64,000 nucleotides of DNA from Melitaea cinxia (GCF_905220565.1 NC_059416.1:11966001-12030000), one strand, 5' to 3'. Positions 10,425 through 22,198 are shown, counted from the stretch's first letter. Notes: generated by a model from the letters alone, not told the origin. Translations and numbers: made by a program.

Positions 10425-10764
10425 TAATGTGTCTGTTGTACGCTTTGTATCTCTTTTTACGAAAATTACGCGGACGGAGGAGTATGAAATTTCGCACAAT
10501 TATAGTTTATATACAGAAAGAGTGCAGAATGCTCATATTTTTTTTAATTGTGCATAAAAAGTACATTAAATCAATAAAAAAAACATTACACACACTACCA
10601 TATATTTGACGCACACGCGCATAATTATACTATTTTGTTAATTTTCAAAGTCTGTAGTCAAATTGAAAATTTTTAAACACGGTTCTTTTTTTAAATTACG
10701 TTTTGGTTCTCTTTATTTTAAATTTTTAATTATGGTCGAATTTCGACCTCTGGGCGACCACTAG
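10425..10764 (+). mobile_element. Helitron-like non-autonomous element, family 2
   Basis: It shares about 330 bp with 37882-38222, including CTTTTTACGAAAATTACG, AAAAACATTACACACACTACC and AATTATGGTCGAATTTCGACC. The last word is a 15-nt palindrome with one central base. It is followed 14 nt later by CTAG then T, as in a Helitron 3' end. The 5' boundary is uncertain in this copy. In the sister copy the left end is A|TCTATATATTAATACG. Confidence 0.5.
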
Positions 10765-11374
10765 TACATATAAATTATGTGACGAAATCATAACAAATAT
10801 TTATAAGTGAATTTATTACATTACATACATTCTATTCTTCTTGAACTTTTTTAAAATTAAATTAAAACAGATCAACTAATTATAATGAAACAACTTTTTC
10901 AGATTCTATCGCGGTTTATTAAGTTTTTTAAATGTCCGACGTTTCGGATACTTTACAGCAACCGTGGTTACGGGAGGACTTAAATTCGCGATAACATTCA
11001 AAACCACTAACTAATGTTAATCGTAGCAAAACAAATTTAACCTTTTTACCGGCAAAAAAAAAACAACGTTCGATTTCAATGAAAATTGAAAATAAATACC
11101 GTAAATAATTATCTAAGGGTTTAGCAAACAAACAGTTCACCACACCATTACAAGTCTTCATAAGGCAGCTTGAACAAGTTTGCGAGCGTGCTTGTTTGCC
11201 ATTCCCGATGTCCTTTTATTTTGCTTGAAAATTATGTCGGTTTCGTTCACAGACGTAGTTACCGGTACATGCAAAATGTTTTAAGTACGATTTCCTTCTA
11301 AAAAACTAACATTATTAATATTTTTCAAATTACTTTTTCATAATTTACAAACTATTTTATAAATAATCAATTAG
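10765..11374. other. AT-rich stretch without recognised gene
   Basis: Open frames on the minus strand here have no recognisable motif. No repeat copy identified. Confidence 0.3.
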
Positions 11375-11465
11375 TACAAATATTACACCCAGACTCAGGT
11401 CAGGGGGGTCATACTCGCAAACCGCGGAGCAGAAAGCAGGGCCACTACAAACTGCGCCAAAGGCT
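11375..11465 (-). repeat. SINE-C head fragment
   Basis: ATTACACCCAGACTCAGG is followed by a degraded B box, CTGCTCCGCGGTTTGCGAG on the minus strand, and CTTTGGCGCAGTTTG. It is the tRNA-like head only. Confidence 0.55.
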
Positions 11466-11479
11466 AGTCAATGATATAA

Positions 11480-11745
11480 ATAAAATAACAGTGTCTGTCT
11501 GTGATTTCAACATAACGGTGTTTTTTCAATTGCATATAGTTATTTACACGATACTAATACACAAAAAAACTATACGATTTTTTTTATTCTGTTTGTCTGA
11601 GCTAATCTTTGAAACGGCTGAAGCGATTTTTATAGGACTTTCACTGAAGGATAGAGAAGGTCATGGAGCAACGTATAGTCTTTTTGTGTAGGCATAGACG
11701 TTTTATTGGTATTCCTGTGTAATCCGCCGCCCAGATAGATGTGAA
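11480..11745 (+). repeat. Helitron-like relic
   Basis: GTGTCTGTCTGTGATTTC, CTGAGCTAATCTTTGAAACG, GCTGAAGCGATTTTTA and GGACTTTCACTGAAGGATAG parallel the copies at 32890-33210 and 61850-62055. The hairpin/CTAG end is not preserved. Confidence 0.4.
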
Positions 11746-12081
11746 ATCACTAAATATTTTTCTATTAAATACGACAATTTTTGCGAACAAAAACAACTAA
11801 AATACGATAAAGGGGGTCACACGACAACATATACTTTTTATCCTATAATTCCCACGAGATCAGGATCGCGCTTTTAACAAAATAATGTGTGATCAGATAA
11901 AAATCTTTCACGCGATCGAAGTCAGAAGAAGTACAGCGAGTATAATAAATCATGTACTTACGTTACGGGTAAGATAACTGCAGTATTTGAATATGAATAA
12001 TCGTGTGACGCCATTTATGGCAACTTTTAAATAAAATAACACTCAGAAAATAACTGTTAAACATTTTTAAATCTATATTAT

Positions 12082-12190
12082 TGCGCTTCAGCCTGTAATA
12101 TCCCACTGCTGGGCATAGGCCTCTTTCCCAATGTCGGAAGGTTTAGTACTTAACACCGCCACCGAGCAGCTCCAATGCGGGTTGACAGAT
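12082..12190 (-). repeat. RTE-like tail fragment (SINE-D type)
   Basis: On the minus strand: CCAATGCGGGTTGAC inverted, GAAAGAGGCCTATGCCCAGC, then AGTGGGATATTACAGGCTGA. Same tail as the full SINE-D at 32193-32540. Confidence 0.6.
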
Positions 12191-12469
12191 ATTATTGCTG
12201 TGTATTATTGTGCATATTTTGTAAAATGTTCTAATACATAAATAAAATTATTAAATAATAAAAATATAGCTTTATGTTCAAAACGTCAAGGTAATAGAAA
12301 TCTGTCTTTGAAAAAATCCGTATAAGAAAAGATGTGTTTTGTTTTTAATTAAGTTGTCCCTTTTTTTTTTTTTTTTTTATATGTATGAAAAAATTTTATT
12401 TGTCTTTATATGTAAATAATATTTATTCGACAAAAAAATGGTTTAAAAATTTGTACCATATAGTATTTA

Positions 12470-12708
12470 ACTGAGGTAGGGCTACAGGAGAAAATTTCCA
12501 GCACGAAATACGGAGCAGCCCGACTGGGATAGTATACCTCGACCTTACAGAAGATCACAGCTAAATAATACTGCTTTCAAGCAGTGTAGTGTTCCTGTTG
12601 GTGAGTAAGGTGACCAGAGATCCTGGGGGATTGTCCTTCTGGTGTTGCAGACGTCTATAATCTTCGGTAATCGCAAAACCTTAAGCTTGTTTGCCGACCT
12701 AGTTATAT
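12470..12708 (+). repeat. B-family interspersed repeat
   Basis: AACTGAGGTAGGGCTACAGG, GGAGCAGCCCGACTGGG, an AATACTGCTTTCAAGCAGTG hairpin, GTGAGTAAGGTGACCAGAG and GCCGACCTAGTTATA give the complete family order. Confidence 0.65.
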
Positions 12709-14727
12709 ATTAAAAAAAAATATCACTCACAAGTAACGTATTTATTACGAAATTTTACAATATTATACACGTTTTGCAATTTATAAATTAATTATTTATT
12801 TAAAAACATTTTTTATTAACTACATTTTAGATATTCATTATATATACCAATAGAGTAGTCCTAATAACCATAGCAATAGTAGTAATAATTATCTTTAAAA
12901 AAAATCACGCAAAACGCGCTTGTTTTTAAAGGTAGGTGTGCTCTTATACGATCGATAGCCGCAGTGATTATTACATCAATAGCTGACGTACGTGTAACTT
13001 GCAGTTACTGTTAATAGCTAATTGAGTTGAAATTCGATTCTATACTGCATGACATAACACAACATAACGAAACATGACATAACACGAAACAGTGAGGGTA
13101 TATCGAGGAAGATGAGAACGCCCCAAGGCATTGTTTAATGCTATTGTCTAAAGTTTAGTATCTGGTTACATCATTATCGACTTATCAACATTGCAATATT
13201 TCAGAAATAAGAAATTAGTTAAGTCACAGATTTTCCGCTGAAACATACAGAATTTATGATTGAAGAATGTAATGATGACAGCACATAAAAGCTCAACAGT
13301 TACAACCAGATCTTGAGCCTGTAATTTCTGATTTACGTGATCTATCAAATGGTAATAAGAGGGCTTTCATTAGTAGTTCATCCCTACGAGAGCCCACTCA
13401 GAACCCAATCTAGAAAACCCGTACATAAACGAAATAACGTTAGGTCAGGTTAGGTATTCTAGTGGAACAGCTGTGAAGAATCCCAATATAAAAATAAAAA
13501 ATTATAACCGATATTTACCAATTGGGCTTTGATTATCAGTTGGATCTAAGTAGAAAAACGCAACATAAAAAAATTGCACTCTCCCGAATTACAATACTTA
13601 ATAGAGCCTGATTGAAAAAAAATCTTTAGCTATAGTCATTGAAGTGTTTATAATTTATATTTACAGTAGTATTTGATTTAAATCGTGATTCAACATAATC
13701 GAACAAATATCAAGGAGATGCCATACATGCAGGGTTTGGCTAAACATGAAAGTACCCAAAGTGGAAACTCCTGATTAATTAGGGGTCGTCCATCAATCAC
13801 GTGATGAGTTCCAGCAACTTGGTGATGTGGTGAGTTTTAAGACTACCCCCACCCCTAACGTCTCACGTGTCAGCGTAAAGAGAACAAAATTGGTCTTAAA
13901 CTAAATTTCCTGACTAGAGCCAGATAGGTCTTTGCGTAGCATACCATATCATATTTATCGCAAATTTAAATTTCTAGTCGGGCCACAGGACAGTTACGGT
14001 TGTAACCTGTAGTCAATATCAAATCAGATCTTTATGATAGCAACCAGGATCGACAAGCTATCGTGCTTTCTGAGTTACGGCAGGAAACTCATAAGAATGA
14101 ATACTCAAACCAGATACAAATGTGCAAATACATATATCAATATTCGAATATTCAACACATTTACGCATGACTACCCCAAAACCAGTCAATTTTATGTTAC
14201 TCTTCAAATAGAATACAAGCAAAGTATTGGGTGAAACTGGTAAGTATGCACTAGTTGAATGCAAGAGGATTCGGTTCAATGAGCCGATAAGCCTCATCAA
14301 TATCAATATCACACATCAATAACCATGGCCCTAATTTTAATTTGTTTGGAATGATTTTTACATACCAATACTCTCCAATTTCATCGAAATTATGGGTCGA
14401 TAGCTCTTGGGACGATTTTCGAGTAATCCAATAATTATTTTCTTTTGTAACTGAATAGCTAAAAAATTAAGAAGAAAAAAATATACAAAAAAATATGCAG
14501 TGTGATAAGCTACTTAGGTTTCTCATTCTTTATATTAGTTCTTAAGGAAACTAGATGAGTTTTGACGTAAATGCCTTTGAAAACAGAGAAACGATCGCAG
14601 GTAGCAACTTATTCCATGATAATACTATCCACCCTTCTTTCCAAGTGAACATTTAAGCGGTTCTGAGATTAACTGTTATGGTGCTTGAGAAGTTTTAGTT
14701 TAGTTATTTTGTTAAAACTATGGTTGC
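12709..14727. other. AT-rich desert
   Basis: No gene recognised over about 2 kb. An AGGGGTCGTCCATCAATCAC block near 13782 and CCCCCACCCCTAACG near 13845 look like transposon-end words, but no pair of inverted repeats could be closed. A decayed SINE-D-like stretch lies near 14030-14110. Confidence 0.3.
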
Positions 14728-15730
14728 AATTCCCAGTAGGGCTGCTCCAGATTTTGAGCATGATATTTTTTGCTATGCTTTTTTTCATATAATTTGTTTT
14801 ATTTACCTTTCAACATAATCACTACTGATATACAAAAGTTTAATTTAAAAATTTAAATTAATTAGAAAAAACTTCTATGTATCTTAAGTTTAACCGTACG
14901 TACTTATATAAATTTATTTATTTACTTATTCAAGGCTCATTAACGCAAGGTACACAAACTATCTAGCGTACGTACATTTTGTTAAAATGTTCGTGTACCC
15001 GCAATTACTAATGGACACGGCATTTACAAAACTGACGCTCGGCTAATTACATAGTAATAAATCCGATGTATGTTATTGTATAGCATTTTAAGCAAATTAG
15101 AAGCCATCCTTTACTAAAATAATGCACGTAAAAATATAAGTCGATCACTCTTAAATTCCGTCCAACGGCGTTAGATTATAAAGAGCAGGAATCAGAGCGT
15201 ACTGCATTGGACTTCGCATCGACGAACAGAAATGTTTTAGAACTTCTAAGATATGGTGATTTATTCAAGATATTTTCCTATGCTGCAGAGCATGAGACGA
15301 AAAGTTAGAAAACTCAGACTTCTCATCTCAGACCATTATTATTTAAATTTGAACATCATATTGACGGAAAGTAAACGATCCTGTAGCAAGATAGGAGTGA
15401 CTTTAAAAGAAAAATATTATATTTACGCTTCACTAGAATGACATTTTAAAAATATATTACCTACAAATATAATTATATATATTTTTATTTTTTTACTTTC
15501 TTCGAACATAGTGATTACAGCCGTTATGTATATGGCGAGTGTGACACTTAAAAAAAAACTTGATTAAATTTTTACGAGTGCATTATTTAAAGTTCATATA
15601 TTATTTAATAATGTATAAAAAAATAAATAATAATACACGTTATTTGGAAACTTTTTATTTACTTGTTAACAAAACCTCCATCATCAAATCAAATAGTTTA
15701 ACATTCGATGTAAAAAATTAAAAATATCAT
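14728..15730. other. AT-rich desert with a B-repeat scrap
   Basis: AGTAGGGCTGCTCCAGATTT near 14736 is an inverted scrap of the B family. Nothing else recognised. Confidence 0.3.
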
Positions 15731-15734
15731 AAAA

Positions 15735-16300
15735 AAAATAAAACCTTATGGTGTCGTGGGTCACCAGATAGAAACGAAGTTCCTTACTATAAAATATTAA
15801 TTTCAAGTTCTATTCGAGGTATAAAGAAAATAATTATTTGGGTCTACATTTTTAATTGTGATTTTTTTCATCGATAAAGATAAAAAAAGTACTTTACAAA
15901 ATTATCTTAGCACCTTTATTTACAGTGATTTATAAAAAATATGCAATGATTATCGAATGATACAATAATAATAGCAAACTGCAATAATAATATCAATCAC
16001 GCACACTAGGTATACATTAGCTTTATACACTGCTGGCTTTGAAATACACAGGCCGAAGACGGGCAGCAGCGTTTTCGGTGCGACAAAGCCAGCCCTGCGG
16101 TCACCAACCCGCCTGCCCAGCGTGGTGACTATGGGCAACACACATGAGCTCACGCTGTTTTTGGCGCGAACTTGTGGAGGCCTATGTCCAACAGTGGACT
16201 GCAATAGGCTGAAATGATGAGGTATACATTAGATACCGTAGAGCCATACATAGACTATACATAAAAATCTTACGCTTTTTTTAATGTCAAACAACATCAC
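15735..16300 (+). repeat. G-family repeat, interrupted by SINE-A
   Basis: ATGGTGTCGTGGGTCACC, GAACGAAGTTCCTTACTATA, GAAAATAATTATTTGGG, ATTATCGAATGATACAATAA and GTATACATTAG follow the order of the 36085-36495 copy. The sequence resumes after the SINE with GTATACATTAGATACCGTAG and ends AAAAATCTTACGCTTTTTTT. The class is unknown. The GAACGAAGTTC word forms a small palindrome. Confidence 0.55.
16021..16219 (+). mobile_element. SINE-A, 5' truncated, nested in G repeat with 13-bp duplication
   Basis: AGGTATACATTAG flanks the insert at 16008-16020 and 16220-16232. The SINE begins inside its body near CTGCTGGCTTTGAAATAC. It ends with the RTE-like tail GAGGCCTATGTCCAACAGTG and GGCTGAAATGATG. The intact duplication shows that the SINE landed after the G repeat. 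Confidence 0.85.
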
Positions 16301-16764
16301 ACAGATAAAATAAGTCTTTACTCTATTGTATAATGGTAAACAATTCTATGCGCGAGTATCACCTTTGCGGTTTTGAATAAAAAACATAGCGTAAACATTT
16401 CTTTGTCCTAATTAAAATGTAAAGGGGAACTAAAAAGAAATGTAAAAATTACGTTCCACTTCCCACTTTTGCGTAACTAGGGTAATTTAGGCATTTGCGG
16501 TTATTTAGCACTAGTGATTATCGTGGTTTTACTCGCACTAAAATATGACGGTGTGTAATAGTAATAGTACTGTGTAAGATATCAATTAAGTTTAGCTTAA
16601 TTTTGGTCGGTAGACTCACGTCTGCATCAGGGACACTAAGATAGAATAATTAGTCCTCTTAATGTACGCTGCAGTCGTGTAACAAATAAACGCTCAGTAA
16701 TAAAACTAAAAATCGGAATAACAAAAGCAAGGGCACTATAAGCCTGTGGACAAAACTTTATTTA
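16301..16764. other. AT-rich stretch without recognised gene
   Basis: Nothing recognised. Confidence 0.3.
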
Positions 16765-16905
16765 TAAAAAAAATAGTAATAGTACTTTATTTTACAACAA
16801 ACAAGAAATGAAATAAGTAACATTAACAATAATAATTACTACAAAAATGTACAAGCAATCTCTTCCAGGCAACTTTAGGGTAAAGGAGATGATATATTGA
16901 AGGTG
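16765..16905 (-). repeat. K-family LINE 3'-end repeat, decayed
   Basis: AGTAATAGTACTTTATTTTAC, ATGTACAAGCAATCTCTTCC and CAGGCAACTTTAGGGTAAAG match the family order without a clean ATA run. Confidence 0.4.
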
Positions 16906-17094
16906 TAGGTGTATAGTAGTAGTGTATATTTTGCAGTTAAATTTTTAAAAAAACGATATTAGGTCCGAGTTTTTAAAAATATATGAGGAGTACAATTTTG
17001 TGAAATAGTCATGGTGAATAATGAAGCGACTTGCCCTGAAACTGACATTTGCAAGGAGGATTGCCGCTAAGTTCTCTAACGAGACACTAAAATG

Positions 17095-17235
17095 GTCGAT
17101 AAAGACAGATTCGCGCGTGTTACAGTCAGCCCTGACAGCTAAGCGGCCGATAGCGTAGCGCGTCGACGGACGCCGCGTAGCCGTCAGCGTTGACAGCTAC
17201 GATTTCAGCACCAACAGTCAGAATGCGTTCAGCGT
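17095..17235. other. GC-rich island of unknown nature
   Basis: A short stretch rich in CG dinucleotides (GCGTAGCGCGTCGACGGACG) stands out from the AT-rich surroundings. It has partial internal symmetry: CTGACAGCTAAGCGG and GTTGACAGCTACG. I see no coding frame and no second copy in the window. Confidence 0.35.
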
Positions 17236-17307
17236 GGCTCTAAAATCCAAATTATTTTATCTTTTTCAGTCTAAACAAAAAACTTAATTGATAACATATT
17301 ATAGTTG

Positions 17308-17445
17308 GAAAATCAAAATCAAAAATAACTTTATTTAAATAGGCTTTAAAATCAACATCATTTTACTAATGAAAATTTGAAGTGTCTTTAAAAGTAAAGC
17401 TACAGTGATTCGGAATGTAGCTCCTGAAGACAAGTTACTCTTTTA
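17308..17445 (-). repeat. J-family LINE 3'-end repeat
   Basis: AAATCAAAATCAAAAATAAC, TTTATTTAAATAGGCTTTAA and GATTCGGAATGTAGCTCC parallel the copy at 1589-1765. Confidence 0.5.
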
Positions 17446-17578
17446 AGTAATATGTTTTAATATAAAACTTGTAATATCTTGCATGAAATACAAATCTGAT
17501 CATTAAACCCACAAATCTTTATCATTTATATAATCCAATGGCGTTTAATAAGCTTTAGTTAGTTTTATTTATTTTTAA

Positions 17579-17794
17579 CTAGCCGACCCCGCAAACGTTG
17601 TTTTGCCATATTATAGGCTATTAACCTTCGTTAATTTCCCTCCCCCCCCAACCTTATACCTTAGCTGTATGAAAAATACATGTTGGCCGATTCCCAGATC
17701 TACCCGATATGCACAAAATTTCATAAAAATAAATACAGCCGTTTCAGAGGACTATGGTATCTAACACTGTGATACTAGAATTTTATATATAAGA
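17579..17794 (-). mobile_element. Helitron-like element, family 3
   Basis: The minus strand runs from TCTTATATATAAAATTC to AACGTTTGCGGGGTCGGCTAG. It includes a CCGAAACGGCTG-like block (here CTGAAACGGCTGTA) and a GGGGAGGG-type run. Related copies are at 23739-23956 and 62369-62574. The CTAG end lies next to T on the element's 3' side. Confidence 0.55.
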
Positions 17795-17966
17795 TTTTTC
17801 ATTGAATTTTTTGTTCGATCTCAATAAAATATAGCCTATGACACTCCTGAATAGTGTAGCTTTCTGTTAGTGAAAGAATTTTCATGATCGGACCAGTATT
17901 TGCGAAGATTACCCCCTACATACAAACAAAGTTATAAACTTTATCTCTTTATAATATTAGTATAGA
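17795..17966 (-). repeat. Helitron-like element fragment
   Basis: Matches 62590-62720 in opposite orientation: TAGCTTTCTGTTAGTGAAAG, CGAAGATTACCCCCTACATA and ATCTCTTTATAATATTAG. It sits directly beside the family-3 element. Confidence 0.45.
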
Positions 17967-18221
17967 TATAGAGCATATAGAGCTTTAAATTTATTTTCAC
18001 GTCCATCATCTAAATATATTGCTGCAGTTTAAGCTTACACGTTAACAAGTTACACTGTATTCGCCACACATTGCATTTCGATGACGTCGGATTCGTCCTT
18101 GTAATCCATATTACATCAGTACACGTTAAACGGTTCAGTAAACAAAGTAATTAATTTCAATCTATCTAATTCCGCTATGAACTAAGGATACTGAATAGTT
18201 TCAAAATGAAAATATAGTAAG

Positions 18222-18404
18222 CTAGCTATGCCCTGCGGTTTCACACGCGTTAATTTCAGGAATAAAAACTATAATAGCAAGCTATAGCCTTTCTCAGTAA
18301 ATGGGCTATCCAACACAAAAGGGATTTTTCATTTGGCACCAATAGTCTCTGAGATTAGCACGTTCAAACAAACAAACTTTTAAGCCTTATAATAATAGTA
18401 TAGA
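18222..18404 (-). mobile_element. Helitron-like element, family 4
   Basis: On the minus strand it runs from TCTATACTATTATTATAAGG, through GTTTGTTTGAACGTGCTAAT and GGATAGCCCATTTACTG, to CGCAGGGCATAGCTAG. Kin copies are at 26158-26292, 32690-32886 and 35570-35731. Confidence 0.5.
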
Positions 18405-18574
18405 TATATATAATTATACAGTTATAGTTTGGGTTTAAAACAGAATATTTTGCATTCTTGTTGTTGATCTTTTTGCATTAGTAACACTTCAGCACTATTA
18501 CAAGGATACATGTACACTCAGGCATTTACAATCTAAGCCGTTTCGTTTTATCCCGTCAAAATATACTTGAATAG

Positions 18575-18760
18575 TACTGTTTTCAAGCAATGTTGTCTTC
18601 CTGTTGGTGAGTAAGGTGATTAGAGCTCCCGGGGGGAATTGGGGATAGGGTCGGCAATGCGGTTACGATGCTTCTGGTGTTGCAGACGTCTATAAGCTAC
18701 GGTAATCGCTTACCATCAGGTGAGCCGTATACTTATTTGCCGACCTAGTGGTATAAAAAA
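18575..18760 (+). repeat. B-family interspersed repeat, 5' shortened
   Basis: ACTGTTTTCAAGCAATGTTG, GTTGGTGAGTAAGGTGATTA, GGGTCGGCAATGCGGTTACG, GCTACGGTAATCGCTTACC and GCCGACCTAGTGGTATAAA. Confidence 0.6.
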
Positions 18761-19785
18761 AGTCTATGTCACTCAGTAATGATATAGAATTCCACTACTG
18801 AAAATTTTTAAAATCATTAAATCACTTTTTAAGTTTATCCATTAGAAATAAAAATAAAATATTTGCTTATTGCGTATATAAAATTGACTGCCATTTCTAA
18901 ATCAAGTATTGTGACCTTTTTTCTCGATTGTTTGAAAATACCCTCCCGCAATATATAATGAACGAAATTAGGGTTATATTCTAATTTTATGGGTCCCGAA
19001 GTGTGATACGGTTGAGAGGGTTGAGAGGTTCAAAACGTAGATAATAATTAATTATTTAGGTCCCCAAATGTCTTTTTAGTCTATACATCAGTTTTAAAAG
19101 CATTTTTAGTACAATGCTACGTTTTACTCTTTTTCAATTTTTTTACGTTTTGGGATTTAATAAAAAAAACAGCCAATTTGTTTTGTACTTTTTGAAAAAC
19201 AATAACATTAAAAACACGCAAGTTATAAAAAATTAAAATCTGCAATTTCCAAATTAATTTACAAAATTTTAATTTCATTATTCAATTTAGTTTTCCAAAG
19301 ATATCCTCAATTTTCTTTTTGTCTATTCTAACACAGTAAATATTTACGTTATTCAACCAACTTCTTACATTCTTTGAGATTATTTAAAATATGTACATAT
19401 ATTTCTTCAGCGGAATATTATACGTCCCCGTTACTTTAGGAGCTATTTAGTTCAGTGGCGTGAAAAATTATTTAAGCCTGAAAAAATGTTTCAAGTTCTG
19501 GTGACAAAAGAATATACTGCTTTTTCTACAATTTATTCTTATTCTAACATAATATATACCAGGTTTGGTTAGTATTGGTATGCTATGGATTTTGTGCAAA
19601 AAAAAATTAATCTATGTATGTGGTACGGTGTATGACCGTACATATGTATTTCAAATTTATTGGAGTGAAATTTTTCGGTCCAGTTTTTGTCCAGTTTTTG
19701 TTTTTGTTGATCCATACCTTAACAAGCATTTCACATCGTGATCACAGGTGCCTCTTAAATATGGTTCATTGATATCTCATCACAT
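18761..19785. other. AT-rich desert
   Basis: No gene or repeat copy recognised. Confidence 0.3.
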
Positions 19786-20102
19786 CATCATCACAGCAGC
19801 CTTTCGCAGTCCACTGCTGAACATAGGCCTCCACAAGTTCATGCCAAAAATGGCTTGAACTCGTGTGTTTTGTCCATAGTCACCACACTGGGCAGGCGGG
19901 TCGGTAACCGCAGGGCTGGCTTTGTCTGCTACCCGTCTTCGGCCTGTGTATTTCTAAGCCAGCAGTTGGAAGGCTATCCCGCCATCGGTCGATTTTTTAA
20001 GTTCCAAGGTAAAAGTGGAACTGTGTTATCCCTTAGTCGCCTCTTAAGACACCCGAAGAGAGGGGGTGGCTATATTCTTTGATGCCGTAACCACACAGCA
20101 TG
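19786..20102 (-). repeat. SINE-A, near full length
   Basis: In plus orientation it begins ATCATCATCACAGCAGCC and TCCACTGCTGAACATAGGCC, which is the RTE-like tail inverted. It ends TGATGCCGTAACCACACAGC. The (ATG)n run is the 3' terminus of the SINE. A small internal deletion shortens the middle. Confidence 0.65.
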
Positions 20103-21450
20103 TTATCTATTAAAATATAATGATTACTACAAAATATGGTTATAATTATACCTATATAAAAACAAATATGTACTTGCAATTAGTTACTAATAATTTACTG
20201 AGCCGTCCTATATACACAAGTCACAAAATGTAAATTAATAATTTCCATACTGTCTGTAATTTATCGTAGCTTATAAAATCCAACGGTTACATTAAAGTTA
20301 TTCCTACGAATAACGCGATTGGATAACAAAACGCAACGCAACTGCAGATTACCCGAAAGAAAAACTATTCACTTTCGAGAACTGCATAATTTTCAAATAA
20401 ATTTTGTCATTGATAGTGTAACCAAGCCATATTTGCATCCAGCCTAATAAAACTAAATTGCTCTAGCCATTTGACCTCCAAGATCCTCATACTGATATTT
20501 ACAGGATACACCTAAGTGTCCCATTAGAGTTGTCCATAAAACGAACAGTTTCAGCCTAAACAACAAACAGAGCCGTTTGACTGACTCTTGTTACATCCGC
20601 CAATAATTTTGCCTTTGAAACAAACTAAAAGCAACTCTACACCGCTCTAATAAAGTTATTAATTGAATCAAAGAACGTCTGTCCCATCATTTATCAAAGG
20701 AAAATAGACAGTATTCGGAAGTCATAAAGTAACTTTTAGTGTGGTTGGGTGCTGTTGTTTCCAGCGATTTTCGGTGAGGAAGTAATTACTTAAAGTGATG
20801 GGAAATCGTTGCAAAGTGCATTAAAACGAACAGAAATGGATTGTAAGCTAGTAGATACAGATAGTAGAACTACTTTTCTAAGACTACAATGTTATGTTTA
20901 GCATGTCTTAACTTTCTGTCACCACTTGTAACATAAAATCAAAATACCATTATTAACCAAATTAAAACAAGGCAAAACGATGTCACTCCACTTCACGTGA
21001 CATGAATTAACGTGATAACATATGGAAAATAAAGGTAAATACATTAGCGGGGTTTTATGAAGTATTAGTACGATTATTCCATCAAGTTCGACGAATTCGG
21101 GCTCGAAACCTGTTTGAAGTTCGTCTTTACTTGTAAGCAATAACATTTTTCTGGTCAGTATTGTCCTCGAAAATACATAACAGGGACATACCTCAGTGCT
21201 TCGGAGAGCACGTATCTTATAATCTATTTCGGTTATTCCCATTAAAAATTTATAGAAATCGTTATTCTTATTAGGTAAAATATTTAGCCAACAGCACTCA
21301 AGACCTGCTAGTGCCAGTTTCGATACTATCATGTGCCTGGATGCGGTACATTTTTGGACTTCAGACACATTTTTTCAGTCATATGAACAAAAATTGACAT
21401 TGATGTATTTTCATATTTTCTTTACCGGAAAACCGTTATACCATATTAGC
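20103..21450. other. AT-rich desert
   Basis: A 149-codon open frame on the minus strand at 20919-21368 is the longest unassigned frame. It shows no recognisable domain and lacks the codon regularity of the transposase gene, so I treat it as probable chance. No other feature seen. Confidence 0.3.
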
Positions 21451-21496
21451 GAAATTAAAAATTATCATATCGAAAATTTCGCTCGAGCGGGTGCAT

Positions 21497-21568
21497 CGTT
21501 CCATAGCTTAATTGGCTAGAGCGCCGACACGGTAAGTCGGAGACGCGGGTTCGAACCCCGCTGGAGCG
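21497..21568 (+). repeat. tRNA-like cloverleaf, array copy 1
   Basis: Acceptor CGTTCCA/TGGAGCG, D stem GCTT/GAGC, anticodon stem CCGAC/GTCGG with loop ACGGTAA, and T stem GCGGG/CCCGC with loop TTCGAAC total 72 nt. A and B boxes (TAGCTTAATTGG, GGTTCGAACCC) fit pol III promoters. Position 33 is C instead of U and no CCA is encoded. This suggests a SINE head or pseudo-tRNA; a real tRNA-Thr(GGT) is the alternative. Confidence 0.6.
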
Positions 21569-21808
21569 GTCAATTTTTGATATGATATTCAAAAAATGTT
21601 TAGAATTCCTAATGTGGGTAACACAAAAATAAAAATCTTAGATATTAAAAATAGCACGGTGTCGTCTCCTGTCAAAGATTTTCATTGTAATATGAAACTT
21701 TGAATAGTTACGGGTTTCTGTAAAGAGCTCACTATAGACGGCGCCACGGTTCGCTTAAAACCGAAATTAAAAATTATCATATCGAAAATTTCGCTCGAGC
21801 GGGTGCAT

Positions 21809-21880
21809 CGTTCCATAGCTTAATTGGCTAGAGCGCCGACACGGTAAGTCGGAGACGCGGGTTCGAACCCCGCTGGAGCG
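21809..21880 (+). repeat. tRNA-like cloverleaf, array copy 2
   Basis: Identical in sequence to the copy 312 bp upstream, including both pol III boxes. The identity suggests recent duplication or gene conversion. Confidence 0.6.
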
Positions 21881-22094
21881 GTCAATTTTTGATATGATAT
21901 TCAAAAAATGTTTACCATTCAAGGTTTTCCATTTACGTAATATGAAGCTAAAAAGTACTGCATGTTTGCAAGATATTTCAAATGTAATTTACAAGAGTTT
22001 CTCCCAAAAGTATTAATTTATGGTCAGTTTTTACGCTAGCTTTTCAATAATTGCATACAAATAGGTCATAGTTTATAGATGTATTTATCGATCA

Positions 22095-22198
22095 CGATTC
22101 AGCCTATAACATCCCACTGTTGGGCATAGACCTCTTTTTCCATGTAGAAGAAGCGTTGAAGCTTAATCCACCACGCTGCTTCACTGCGGGTTGGCCGA
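22095..22198 (-). repeat. RTE-like tail fragment (SINE-D type)
   Basis: In plus orientation: CGATTCAGCCTATAACATCC, CACTGTTGGGCATAGACCTC, GCTTAATCCACCACGCTGC and CACTGCGGGTTGGCCGATC. Confidence 0.6.

Larger units (their letters stand above)
21451..21925 (+). repeat. Tandem array of a 312-bp tRNA-like unit
   Basis: GAAATTAAAAATTATCATAT starts at 21451 and again at 21763, a period of 312 bp. Each unit carries a 72-nt tRNA-like cloverleaf bracketed by inverted words: TTATCATATCGAAAA on the left and TTTTTGATATGATATTC on the right. The two cloverleaves are identical. The spacer contains AAAATAGCACGGTGTCGTC and CGGCGCCACGGTTCGC. The array stops after the second cloverleaf and its right bracket. Confidence 0.85.

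Noticed and set aside
13436..13470. TTAGG-like words (GGTTAGGTATTC; also near 33396)
   Set aside because: Only one or two units, so not a telomeric (TTAGG)n array.
20919..21368. 149-codon open frame on the minus strand
   Set aside because: No recognisable domain, no supporting neighbour, no second copy and no splice context. Length is within what chance allows in 64 kb.
21497..21880. Two functional tRNA-Thr(GGT) genes
   Set aside because: Cloverleaf and boxes fit, but the anticodon loop lacks U33 and the family is dispersed with target duplications, so a SINE-type origin is more likely.
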